Assembly: GCA_013153235.1 (NCBI GenBank)
Contig: JAADEU010000121.1
Location: 1 to 16,196 of the forward strand
From: Aquificota bacterium
Lineage (GTDB): Bacteria; Aquificota; Aquificia; Aquificales; Hydrogenothermaceae
Reading direction: 5' to 3'
Length of the DNA: 16,196 nt
Shown here piece by piece: positions 1 to 6,732 of this stretch; position 1 is the first letter of the stretch; the number at the start of each line of letters is the position of its first letter. The notes beneath the pieces are model-generated. The model was given only the letters and a program-made list of their open reading frames with translations, was not told the DNA's origin and searched no databases. The translations under genes and the position numbers were made by a program.

Positions 1-55
1 CAGGAAAATCTGCAGGCATGTATTTCTGCTCTATCTCTCTGATAAGCTGGTGCAT
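1..55 (-). CDS. rplS: 50S ribosomal protein L19, N-terminal fragment (partial, runs off left edge)
   Basis: Only the first 18 codons are present. The peptide begins MHQLIREIEQKYMP and continues ADFP, which fits the N-terminal helix of bacterial L19 (pattern: several residues, 'QLE/IEQ', then a short 'D-(I/V)-P' before the conserved RPGDTV segment, which lies outside the window). L19 sits at the 30S-50S interface. The ATG at 55 has a strong ribosome binding site (GGAGG, 5 bases upstream). No trmD or other usual ribosomal-operon partner lies immediately upstream; instead there is a 400-bp gene-poor stretch. The identification rests on a short peptide, so it is good but not certain. Confidence 0.62.
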   Translation of the reverse strand, partial: MHQLIREIEQKYMPADFP

Positions 56-89
56 TTTTTCCTCCGTGTAAAGAATTTAGCAAAACAAT

Positions 90-118
90 AGTTTACTACA
101 ACTTTGTTTTTTGTTCAA
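90..118 (-). promoter_or_regulatory. Candidate sigma70-type promoter for rplS
   Basis: On the minus strand a -35-like TTGAAC (118-113) and a -10-like TAAACT (95-90) are separated by exactly 17 bases. The predicted transcript would start near 83 and carry a short leader of about 28 bases before the ATG. The hexamers are imperfect and the region is AT-rich, so this is only a candidate. Confidence 0.35.
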
Positions 119-134
119 CACCTCATGAGCCAGG

Positions 135-372
135 GATATTCCTATCTAAAGGTAGCCAAAACCAGTATTAATATTTGTAAAACTAAAAACAATAGCTAAT
201 GCATATCTCAATGCATTTATATTTTTGCTATACCCTTTTGTTTTCCTTTGCAGTTTTTTCAACCCATCCATCAGCCTTGAATGCAATACCTCTTACTTAT
301 CTTGTATTGCTTTCTGTCTAACTAATAGTTCCTATTCTACAACACTTTTAGCTATTTTTGGATAGGAATATC
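135..372 (-). mobile_element. Decayed, internally deleted IS1-like element bounded by imperfect inverted repeats
   Basis: The ends of this 238-bp segment are inverted repeats of one another. Bases 135-146 (GATATTCCTATC) are the exact reverse complement of 361-372, and similarity continues inward to 161/346 with about 23 of 27 positions pairing. Inside, the minus strand encodes a peptide resembling the C-terminal tail of IS1-family transposases (see 146-292), and its stop codon lies within one of the repeats, as expected when a transposase gene ends at the element's terminus. The segment is far too short for a complete IS, so it would be an internally deleted, MITE-like relic. I see no clear target-site duplication beside the repeats. 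Confidence 0.45.
146..292 (-). pseudogene. IS1-family transposase C-terminal remnant
   Basis: In one minus-strand frame there is an open stretch of 48 codons ending at TAG (148-146) and preceded by an in-frame TAA (295-293). It contains SRLMDGLKKLQRKTKGYSKN and then a hydrophobic INALRYALAIVF segment. The core 'L-x-R-K-T-K-G-Y-S-K' strongly resembles the conserved tail of IS1-type transposases ('R(F/L)xRKTKxYSKS'). There is no start codon with a ribosome binding site, and the catalytic DDE region is missing. Together with the flanking inverted repeats this marks an old insertion. The family call comes from motif recall only. Confidence 0.5.
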
Positions 373-455
373 ATCCCGGTATATAAATATTTGGTTAAAT
401 AGAAAACAACATCTGGTATCATATATAATTTGAAAATTTATTTAAGGGAGAAGAG

Positions 456-740
456 ATGGTAGCAAATGTACTTTTAAAATACTGGAAGATTTTCCTTGCC
501 GTTGGAATACTCCTTGCTGTTGGTGGCCTTTTTATACCAAATGTAATTGCATCAAAAATTGTTGAGTTCACAGGTTTTGCAATACTTGCACTGGTAGCTT
601 ATGTTCTGGGTTACAAAATGGCAACAGACGAGGCTGAAAAATACATAAAATCAGAGATGGAAAAACTGGCAAAAAGGGATATCAGATACAAAATAGCCAG
701 TGAACGGATGATTAAAAACCTTAAAGGTAGAATCGGGTAA
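456..740 (+). CDS. Small two-helix membrane protein of unknown function
   Basis: A 94-residue protein I do not recognise. Residues about 9-31 and 34-53 are two hydrophobic membrane-spanning segments separated by a very short turn. Residues 56-94 form a charged, Lys/Glu-rich tail likely to be helical and, by the positive-inside rule, probably cytoplasmic. The ATG is preceded by AGGGAG at 445-450 with 5-base spacing, a good ribosome binding site, so the start is well supported. It is the first gene of a close-packed plus-strand operon: its stop codon overlaps the next start by one base (TAATG). Context suggests a role tied to the downstream MHS transporter, but nothing in the sequence proves it. 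Confidence 0.72.
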   Translation: MVANVLLKYWKIFLAVGILLAVGGLFIPNVIASKIVEFTGFAILALVAYVLGYKMATDEAEKYIKSEMEKLAKRDIRYKIASERMIKNLKGRIG

Positions 741-937
741 TGTCTGAGCTTGCAAAGAACAATAAAACCGTAAAGGTAAAACAGCTGAGGAAATACCTGC
801 AGGAAAAATACCCTAACAGAAGTGTTGCCGCTATCTACCTTGAGGTTCTCAAGAACTTTGAGGATGATGAGCTTGTACCTGACCTGATTCTGGAAAATCT
901 GCTCCTTGATGAAGAAGACTTCAGGGTGGACGCCTAA
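740..937 (+). CDS. Small acidic soluble protein of unknown function
   Basis: A 65-residue protein with no recognised domain. The N-terminal third is basic (KTVKVKQLRKYL) and the C-terminal third is strongly acidic and leucine-rich, consistent with a small helical bundle or an adaptor. There is no signal peptide or membrane segment, so it should be cytoplasmic. The start overlaps the upstream stop (TAATG), and the gene ends directly against the next ATG (TAA then ATG at 938). This one-base spacing on both sides suggests translational coupling and argues that the gene is real despite its size. A function linked to the neighbouring transporter is inference. Confidence 0.62.
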   Translation: MSELAKNNKTVKVKQLRKYLQEKYPNRSVAAIYLEVLKNFEDDELVPDLILENLLLDEEDFRVDA

Positions 938-2200
938 ATGAAGAAACATTCAAAGACGCTGTTTGCCGGAATGATAGGCAACGTCCTTGAGTGGTATGAT
1001 TTCGTTGTTTACGGCTTCCTTGCCGCAATTATAGGTGAGCTATTTTTTCCCTCTGATGACCCTATGGTCTCGCTTCTGAAATCATTCGGTGTATTTGCCG
1101 TTGGATTCGTAATGAGGCCTGTAGGTGCCGTACTGTTTGGCCATATTGGAGATAGGTACGGCAGGAAAAAAGCCCTGACAATCTCCATTATAATGATGGC
1201 AGTCTCAACAACAGCAATAGGTCTTCTGCCCACCTATGCCCAGATAGGTATCCTTGCACCTACACTTCTGGTTATACTGAAGCTGTTCCAGGGGCTTTCT
1301 GTTGGTGGTGAGTACACAACTTCCGTTTCATTTATCGTTGAACACGCCCCACAGGATAAAAGGGGCTTATTTGGAAGTGTTGGAATACTGGGGGCTGTTG
1401 TCGGGATACTCCTCGGTTCTGCTTCCGGAGCACTGATAACGAAAGTCCTCCCTGAAGATGACCTATACTCCTGGGGCTGGAGGGTTCTGTTTTTCACAGG
1501 AATACTCCTTGGGCTGGTTGGGTACTACGTGAGGAAGAATATCGACGAGACGCCAAAGTTTCTTGAACTTGAGTATGAAGAGATGATAGATAAACAGCCT
1601 GTTCTGGATGTATTCAAAAAGGCATACAGGGAGTTTATAAAAACATTCTCCCTCAGTACATTCCAGGCTGTTGGGTTTTATACGATATTCGTCTACATAG
1701 CGAATCACCTATCTGTATTTGTTAAAATGCCAAAATCAACAGCCCTTACCATAAACACCATAAGTATGCTTGTCCTGGCGGTACTGATACCGTTTTTCGG
1801 ATGGCTATCAGACAGAGTTGGAAGAAAACCTATTATCCTGTTTTCCACAGGATTTACCATTCTGGCTGCGTATCCCCTGTTTAAGTTTATATCCTCAGGT
1901 AATATGGAGGATGCCCTTATAGGCCAGATTGTTTTTGCCGTTGTAGTTGCAGGATTTATGGCGATACTTCCAACAACCCTGGTTGAGATATTCCCCACAG
2001 AAATCAGGAACAGTGGATATTCCATAGGATATAACCTTCCGTTTGCAATCTTCGGTGGAACCGCCCCCCTAATATCCACCTACCTGATTAAAATTACAGA
2101 TAACATAAACTCTCCTGCATTTTACCTTATATTTGCCGCTGCGGTTGCATTCGTCGCAGGGCTTACCCTGAGGGAAACCGCCAAAGAGCCGCTGAGATAA
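938..2200 (+). CDS. MFS transporter, metabolite:H+ symporter (MHS) family
   Basis: A 420-residue, roughly 12-helix inner-membrane transporter. MHS-family hallmarks are clear: the start region GNVLEWYDFVVYG (14-26), the loop 2-3 motif GHIGDRYGRKK (68-78), QGLSVGGEY (118-126), the matching second-half loop GWLSDRVGRKP (288-298), and PTEIRNSGYSIGYNLPFAIF (353-372). Relatives include KgtP (2-oxoglutarate), ShiA and ProP. It lacks the long C-terminal coiled coil of ProP, so osmosensing is unlikely; an organic acid or zwitterion carried with protons is more plausible. The substrate cannot be read from the sequence. It is the third gene of a packed operon, and citrate synthase lies just downstream, which weakly favours a carboxylate substrate. 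Confidence 0.9.
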   Translation: MKKHSKTLFAGMIGNVLEWYDFVVYGFLAAIIGELFFPSDDPMVSLLKSFGVFAVGFVMRPVGAVLFGHIGDRYGRKKALTISIIMMAVSTTAIGLLPTYAQIGILAPTLLVILKLFQGLSVGGEYTTSVSFIVEHAPQDKRGLFGSVGILGAVVGILLGSASGALITKVLPEDDLYSWGWRVLFFTGILLGLVGYYVRKNIDETPKFLELEYEEMIDKQPVLDVFKKAYREFIKTFSLSTFQAVGFYTIFVYIANHLSVFVKMPKSTALTINTISMLVLAVLIPFFGWLSDRVGRKPIILFSTGFTILAAYPLFKFISSGNMEDALIGQIVFAVVVAGFMAILPTTLVEIFPTEIRNSGYSIGYNLPFAIFGGTAPLISTYLIKITDNINSPAFYLIFAAAVAFVAGLTLRETAKEPLR

Positions 2201-2547
2201 TGAGTACAAGGGTTTTTATAGCAGAGCTTATTCAGGACCTTCCCCTGTGGGTGGCTCTTATAATGAGCATTTACCCCCATCTGCAGAACGAGGAGATTTT
2301 TTATGTATCCCTTGGTGCAGGGGCAGGTGCCACACTGTTTCTATTTCAGGAAATGAAAAGGGGGAACTACAACCTGGACAGCCTTTTTGAAAGACCCTCT
2401 GAGGCTTTTGCTTTTGTGATTTATTCACTGTTTCTGCTTATTATGCTTGTAGTTCTTACATTTCAGGACAGGCTGTACATGGGCTCTCTTGTCTGGACCT
2501 ATGTGATAATCGGAACTGTAGGTGAGCTGTTTTTTCTTAGAAGATAA
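2200..2547 (+). CDS. Small polytopic membrane protein of unknown function
   Basis: A 115-residue protein I do not recognise. Hydrophobic stretches at about 10-26, 33-49, 70-88 and 93-112 suggest three or four membrane segments. A conserved-looking charged loop (QEMKRGNYNLDSLFERPSE, about 50-68) lies between the second and third. The ATG overlaps the transporter's stop codon by one base (TAATG), with no strong ribosome binding site of its own, so translation is probably coupled to the transporter. That coupling makes an accessory subunit or partner of the MHS carrier a reasonable guess, but there is no family evidence. The gene ends 61 bp before gltA with no terminator hairpin visible. Confidence 0.68.
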   Translation: MSTRVFIAELIQDLPLWVALIMSIYPHLQNEEIFYVSLGAGAGATLFLFQEMKRGNYNLDSLFERPSEAFAFVIYSLFLLIMLVVLTFQDRLYMGSLVWTYVIIGTVGELFFLRR

Positions 2548-2550
2548 ACC

Positions 2551-2579
2551 TTGTTTTCCACCTCTGCAGACCCTAAATT
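2551..2579 (+). promoter_or_regulatory. Candidate promoter for gltA
   Basis: TTGTTT (2551-2556) and TAAATT (2574-2579) are separated by 17 bases in the short gap after the membrane-protein operon. A start near 2586 would leave a leader of about 23 bases containing AGGAGGG (2596-2602). No terminator is visible before it, so gltA may also receive read-through from the operon. Confidence 0.4.
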
Positions 2580-2608
2580 AAAACCCAAACTTCCCAGGAG
2601 GGTACCTG

Positions 2609-3739
2609 ATGAAGGTATACGCAGGTCTGGCAGGTATCCCTGTTGTTAAATCATCAATCAGTTACATAGACGGTGAAAAGGGTTTTCTTGAGTATAGGGG
2701 AATTCCCATACAGGAACTGGTTGAAAATTCCAGTTATCTGGAAACATCCTATCTACTTGTTTTTGGAAAACTTCCATCTAAGGACAAACTGAGCAGATTT
2801 ATAAACGATATAAAAAACAACCTGTATCTGGATGACTCTGTTTTAAAATTCCTGAAAGATATACCCTCCTCAACACATCCAATGAAGGTTCTCCAGTCTA
2901 TAATACCGGTTCTATCGTCAAAAGACCCAAACACAGATGTACTGGATGAAAAACACCATTACTCCTCACTTGTTAACCTTCTGGGACAGGTTCCCACGAT
3001 AATCGCCTCCTGGAAGAGGATACAGGAAGGGAAAGAGCCTGTTGAGCCTGACCCTGAGCTGTCCTACAGCGGGAATTTTCTGTATATGATGAGGGGGGAA
3101 AAGCCTGATGAACTGGAGGAAAGGATATTTGATAAATGTCTGATTCTCCATGCAGAACATACGATTAATGCATCCACATTCACGGCTATTGTTGTGGCAT
3201 CAACACTTGCAGACTTTTATTCTGCTGTCTCTTCTGCCGTTGGCTCCCTTTCAGGAAGGCTCCACGGAGGGGCAAATGAGAGGGTGTTTTACATGCTATC
3301 TGCCATAAAGGATATAGACGATATACCGGCGATTATTGACAAAAAGCTGAAAAATAAAGAGAGGATAATGGGTTTTGGCCACAGGGTATACAAAACATAC
3401 GACCCCAGGGCTAAGCTGATAAAACAGATGCTTCAGGAAATATCATCCATCAAAGGTGACAGTAAACTCCTGAAGGTGGCCATGGAGTTTGAGAAGGTAG
3501 CTACACAAAGACTGAAGGAGAAAAGGATATACCCGAATATAGATTTTTACTCTGGCGTTCTGTACAGCCTTTTCGGTATACCTCCGGCTTTTTATACGCC
3601 GGTTTTTGCCATGGCAAGGATATCAGGGTGGATTGCCCACTGTAAAGAGTACATAAAGGAAAACAAACTGTTCAGACCTACACAGATTTATGACGGCGGG
3701 CACAACATCCACTATATCCCACCTGAAAAAAGGGGTTAA
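2609..3739 (+). CDS. gltA: Citrate synthase
   Basis: A 376-residue cytoplasmic enzyme condensing acetyl-CoA and oxaloacetate to citrate. The catalytic residues are in place: His219 in GRLHGGANE, His258 in GFGHRVYK and Asp312 in PNIDFYSG, with the substrate-binding LHAEHTINAS region at 180-189 and Arg268 in DPRAKL. The length fits the compact (about 370-380 aa) bacterial and archaeal citrate synthases, not the about 430-residue NADH-regulated hexameric GltA type. It is longer than the citryl-CoA lyases of Aquificaceae (about 260 aa), which share this fold, so citrate synthase is the better call. The ATG has AGGAGGG 6 bases upstream. Its stop codon interlocks with that of convergent kdsB in the palindrome TTAA. 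Confidence 0.93.
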   Translation: MKVYAGLAGIPVVKSSISYIDGEKGFLEYRGIPIQELVENSSYLETSYLLVFGKLPSKDKLSRFINDIKNNLYLDDSVLKFLKDIPSSTHPMKVLQSIIPVLSSKDPNTDVLDEKHHYSSLVNLLGQVPTIIASWKRIQEGKEPVEPDPELSYSGNFLYMMRGEKPDELEERIFDKCLILHAEHTINASTFTAIVVASTLADFYSAVSSAVGSLSGRLHGGANERVFYMLSAIKDIDDIPAIIDKKLKNKERIMGFGHRVYKTYDPRAKLIKQMLQEISSIKGDSKLLKVAMEFEKVATQRLKEKRIYPNIDFYSGVLYSLFGIPPAFYTPVFAMARISGWIAHCKEYIKENKLFRPTQIYDGGHNIHYIPPEKRG

Positions 3740-4470
3740 CCCACGATACTGCAGAACCTTTTAAAATCCTCTTCTGTATCTATTCCCAGACTGTCTTTTT
3801 CCGCAGGCAGGACTTTTATTCTATAGCCATTTTCCAGCAGTCTCAGCTGCTCCAGCTTCTCAATCTGCTCGTAATCCGAAGGCTCAAGTCTGTAGGCAAA
3901 ATCCATAAGCACCTTTTTTCTGTATCCGTACACCCCGATATGCTTTTTTACAGGGTTTTTAAATCCATTTATCATCTGTGTAAAATCAATATCCCTGTAA
4001 AACGGTATTGGACTCCTTGAAAAATAAAGTGCGTACCCATTTTTGTCAGTCACCACTTTAACCACATTGGGATTTATATAATCATCCTCTTCTGTAATGG
4101 GGTATGAGAGTGTTGTGACGTCTGCCTCAGACAGACCTTCAATAACCTTCTGTATGTCAGATGGTTCAAGGAGGGGCTCATCCCCCTGAACATTTATGAT
4201 TCTATCGGCATCTATATTCCTTGCAACGTAGGCAACCCTGTCGCTGCCACTTTTAAGGTCAGAAGGGGTCAAAACAGCCTCAACAGGGGAACCGTCAAAT
4301 ATGGACGCTATTTCCTCACTGTCTGTGGCAACGATTACCCTGTCGGCATTTTTTACCCTCAGGCAGTTTTCAGCTGTCCACTGGATAACAGGCTTCCCCT
4401 TCACCTGAAGAAGAAGCTTGTTTTTTAGCCTGGTGGAGCCTTTTCTGGCAGGTATTATAATAACCGCCAA
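3736..4470 (-). CDS. kdsB: 3-deoxy-manno-octulosonate cytidylyltransferase (CMP-KDO synthetase)
   Basis: A 244-residue enzyme that activates KDO with CTP for lipopolysaccharide inner-core synthesis, which points to a Gram-negative envelope. Diagnostic motifs are IPARKGSTRLKNK (6-18), the metal- and nucleotide-binding SGSDR (74-78), NVQGDEP (93-99), YFSRSPIPF (149-157), HIGVYGYR (177-184) and LEQLRLLENG (206-215). The start is TTG at 4470; its ribosome binding site GGAAGG is formed by the last sense codons of thiG, and only one base separates the thiG stop from the TTG, so translation is almost certainly coupled to thiG. The stop codon overlaps that of gltA on the other strand, with no terminator between the two genes. 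Confidence 0.95.
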   Translation of the reverse strand: MAVIIIPARKGSTRLKNKLLLQVKGKPVIQWTAENCLRVKNADRVIVATDSEEIASIFDGSPVEAVLTPSDLKSGSDRVAYVARNIDADRIINVQGDEPLLEPSDIQKVIEGLSEADVTTLSYPITEEDDYINPNVVKVVTDKNGYALYFSRSPIPFYRDIDFTQMINGFKNPVKKHIGVYGYRKKVLMDFAYRLEPSDYEQIEKLEQLRLLENGYRIKVLPAEKDSLGIDTEEDFKRFCSIVG

Positions 4471-4471
4471 T

Positions 4472-5269
4472 TTACCTTCCTATAATACCTTCAACAGGGG
4501 ATGATGCAGATGCGTACATCTTTTTAGGTATTCTTCCGGCAAGGTACGCAAGCCTTCCTGCTATGACGGCATGTTTCATGGCAACAGCCATCTTTATCGG
4601 GTCTTTAGCCTGTGCTATAGCTGTGTTCATAAGAACACCGTCAACACCAAGCTCCATAACGATGGAGGCGTCTGATGCAGTTCCGATACCTGCATCAACA
4701 ATAACAGGAACGCTAACAGCCTCTTTTATAAACAGGATGTTGTATGGATTCTGAAGTCCCAGTCCTGAGCCTATTGGTGCAGCCAGCGGCATTACAGCTG
4801 CACATCCTATATCCTCAAATTTTTTAGCCATGATAGGGTCATCTGTAATATAAGGCAGAACTGTAAATCCTTCCTTAACCAGTATCTCTGCAGCTTTCAG
4901 TGTTTCTACCATGTCAGGATAAAGTGTTTTCTGGTCCCCTATAACCTCAAGTTTTACAAATCCGTGTCCCAGGGCTTCCCTTGCAAGTTTTGCTGTCAGA
5001 ACAGCTTCCTCAGCTGTATAACAACCTGCCGTGTTTGGCAGAATCATAACCTTTGATGTATCTATATAATCAAGGAGGTTTGGTTTATCAGGGTCTGTGA
5101 TATTTACCCTTCTGACGGCAACGGTAATCATCTCCGCACCGGATGCCTCTGTAGCCTTTGCCGTCTCCTCAAAATCTTTGTACTTCCCTGAACCTACTAT
5201 AAGCCTTGAGCTGAATTCTCTATCTCCAATAACAAGCTTATCATCCTTTAAAAGTTCTTCTGCTGTCAT
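4472..5269 (-). CDS. thiG: Thiazole synthase ThiG
   Basis: A 265-residue TIM-barrel enzyme of thiamine biosynthesis that joins deoxyxylulose phosphate, dehydroglycine and the ThiS thiocarboxylate to form the thiazole. The Schiff-base lysine is Lys106 in FVKLEVIGD. Other family signatures are RLIVGSGKY (22-30), VAVRRVN (50-56), LPNTAGCYTAEEAV (77-90), PIGSGLG (165-171), VDAGIGTASDAS (191-202) and VLMNTAIAQAKDP (212-224). Length is normal. The ATG has GGAGG about 6 bases upstream. No thiS, thiF or thiH gene is in the window, so the partners are encoded elsewhere. It is followed immediately by kdsB, a functionally unrelated partner of the kind common in Aquificota operons. Confidence 0.97.
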   Translation of the reverse strand: MTAEELLKDDKLVIGDREFSSRLIVGSGKYKDFEETAKATEASGAEMITVAVRRVNITDPDKPNLLDYIDTSKVMILPNTAGCYTAEEAVLTAKLAREALGHGFVKLEVIGDQKTLYPDMVETLKAAEILVKEGFTVLPYITDDPIMAKKFEDIGCAAVMPLAAPIGSGLGLQNPYNILFIKEAVSVPVIVDAGIGTASDASIVMELGVDGVLMNTAIAQAKDPIKMAVAMKHAVIAGRLAYLAGRIPKKMYASASSPVEGIIGR

Positions 5270-5300
5270 CTATAACCTCCTTTTCTGAAAAATTTTATAT

Positions 5301-5309
5301 ATTATATCA
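5301..5309 (-). promoter_or_regulatory. Candidate extended -10 promoter for thiG-kdsB
   Basis: On the minus strand TGATATAAT (5309-5301) forms an extended -10 element (TG, one base, TATAAT) in the 42-bp gap between the beta-CASP gene and thiG. No convincing -35 is seen, which is acceptable for extended -10 promoters. It would let thiG-kdsB be transcribed separately from the two upstream genes. Confidence 0.4.
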
Positions 5310-5311
5310 GC

Positions 5312-6718
5312 TTATGTAATATATATAGCCTCACCTTTTTCAACAATATGGGATTTGACAGACAGCTCACCATTTATCTTATCCCTGAATACCTCCATTA
5401 TTTCCGGCTCCCCGTGTACTATGTACACAGTCTCTTTATCCTCAAAGGACCTGAGCCATTCAAGGAGAACAGACTGGTCTGCATGGGAAGAAAATCCGTT
5501 TATTGTGTAAATCTTAGCCTTAACAGCTATCTCCTCACCGTAAATTCTGACTGTTTTTGCCCCATCAATTATCTGTCTTCCCAGTGTACCCTTTGCCTGA
5601 TAGCCTACAAAAATCACCGAGCTTTCCGGTCTCCACAGGTTGTGTTTCAGATGGTGTTTGATTCTTCCCCCGGTACACATTCCACTTCCAGCAAGTATTA
5701 TGGCACCTGTATCTATTGCGTTAATTGTCTTGGATTCCTCAACGGTGGTGGTAAAGTGGACATAGGGGAATATAAATGGGTTTTTACCCTCCTGAACCAT
5801 CTTTCTGGTCGCATCGTTGAAGTATTCAGGGAACTGGAGGAATATCTTTGTGGCTGAGATTGCAAGGGGACTGTCAAGGAAAACCTTGCATTTTGGGAGC
5901 TCTCCCCTGTCGTACATATGCCTCAGCACATACAGAATTTCCTGTGCCCTTTCAAGGGCAAATGTCGGTATGACTATATTTCCTCCGTCCTCAAAGCTTT
6001 TGATAACAGCCTCCTTAAACTCCCTGATAGTTTCCTTAAGGGATTTGTGAAGACGGTTTCCGTATGTGGACTCTGTGAATATAACATTTCCAGATCTTGA
6101 AAACTCAAGGGGTTTTATGATGAGCCTTTCCTTCATACCAAGGTCGCCGGAAAATACGATTTTCCTGTTTCTGCCGTTTATGTTTACGTCCATCTCAACG
6201 TAAGCAGCCCCCAGTATATGTCCTGCATTTTTGAATGTGATTCTCAGGTAGTCTGTTAACTGGTAAGGTTGGTGGTAATCAAGGATTATCCTGAAATGTT
6301 CCATTGCCTCGTAAACATCGTCTTCATCGTACAGTGGAGGTTTTACATCTTCAGGATGTCCCCTCCTCAGGGCTTTTCTGTACAGAACCCTGTACTCCTC
6401 TTCCATAACCTTTGCAGCATCAAGGAGCATTATTCTGGCTATATTTCTGGTTGGGGCTGTGGAAATGATTTTTCCCCTGAACCCCCTTTTTACAAGTAAC
6501 GGGATTCTACCTATATGGTCTATATGGGAGTGGGTTACGATAAGGTAGTCTATATCTCTGGGGTCAAAGCCAAAATCCTCGTAATTGTGGTGTTCATCAT
6601 GACCCTGAAACATACCACAATCCACAAGGACCTTTAACCCTCCCACCTGAACCAGATGACATGAACCTGTTACCGTCTGTGCTGCACCGAAAGACCTCAC
6701 AACGACTTTATCAACCAT
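5312..6718 (-). CDS. Beta-CASP metallo-beta-lactamase RNase (CPSF/Ysh1-like)
   Basis: A 468-residue two-zinc hydrolase of the beta-CASP branch, which acts on RNA in 3'-end processing, decay or maturation. Zinc ligands are visible: HxHxDH (His63, His65, Asp67, His68), His167 in AGHILGA and Asp192 in FSGDLG. The beta-CASP insert and its motifs follow: ESTYG (216-220), GSGMCTGGR (344-352), FSSHADQ with His412, and VHGE with His435. It is a soluble cytoplasmic protein without archaeal KH domains. I chose ATG at 6718 because AAGGGG (6732-6727) lies 8 bases upstream; the in-frame GTG at 6727 would put the binding site inside the gene. It lies 13 bases after the stop of the upstream membrane-protein gene, so the two are probably co-transcribed. 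Confidence 0.92.
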   Translation of the reverse strand: MVDKVVVRSFGAAQTVTGSCHLVQVGGLKVLVDCGMFQGHDEHHNYEDFGFDPRDIDYLIVTHSHIDHIGRIPLLVKRGFRGKIISTAPTRNIARIMLLDAAKVMEEEYRVLYRKALRRGHPEDVKPPLYDEDDVYEAMEHFRIILDYHQPYQLTDYLRITFKNAGHILGAAYVEMDVNINGRNRKIVFSGDLGMKERLIIKPLEFSRSGNVIFTESTYGNRLHKSLKETIREFKEAVIKSFEDGGNIVIPTFALERAQEILYVLRHMYDRGELPKCKVFLDSPLAISATKIFLQFPEYFNDATRKMVQEGKNPFIFPYVHFTTTVEESKTINAIDTGAIILAGSGMCTGGRIKHHLKHNLWRPESSVIFVGYQAKGTLGRQIIDGAKTVRIYGEEIAVKAKIYTINGFSSHADQSVLLEWLRSFEDKETVYIVHGEPEIMEVFRDKINGELSVKSHIVEKGEAIYIT

Positions 6719-6726
6719 AATTAACA

Positions 6727-6732
6727 CCCCTT
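6727..6732 (-). promoter_or_regulatory. Ribosome binding site deciding the start of the beta-CASP gene
   Basis: AAGGGG on the minus strand, 8 bases before ATG 6718. Its first A is the last base of the upstream gene's TGA stop. An in-frame GTG at 6727 uses the last G of this site, so that start is unlikely. Confidence 0.6.

Noticed and set aside
76..115. Loose inverted repeat CAAAACAA ... TTTGTTTTTTG upstream of rplS as a terminator or L19 autoregulatory hairpin
   Set aside because: Pairing is imperfect, all A-T rich and has a long loop, so a stable structure is unlikely.
938..2200. ProP-type osmosensing betaine/proline carrier
   Set aside because: The long C-terminal coiled coil that marks ProP is missing; only the general MHS-family call is supported.
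2609..3739. Citryl-CoA lyase (reductive TCA) instead of citrate synthase
   Set aside because: The protein is 376 residues with the full citrate synthase N-terminal region; the Aquificaceae lyase is about 260 residues.
5348..5857. 169-codon plus-strand open frame opposite the beta-CASP gene
   Set aside because: The minus-strand gene has all zinc-ligand motifs; the plus-strand product is low in recognisable features and Cys/Tyr-rich in the manner of shadow frames.
6719..6727. GTG at 6727 as the start of the beta-CASP gene
   Set aside because: It would overlap the only ribosome binding site; ATG 6718 has correct spacing.
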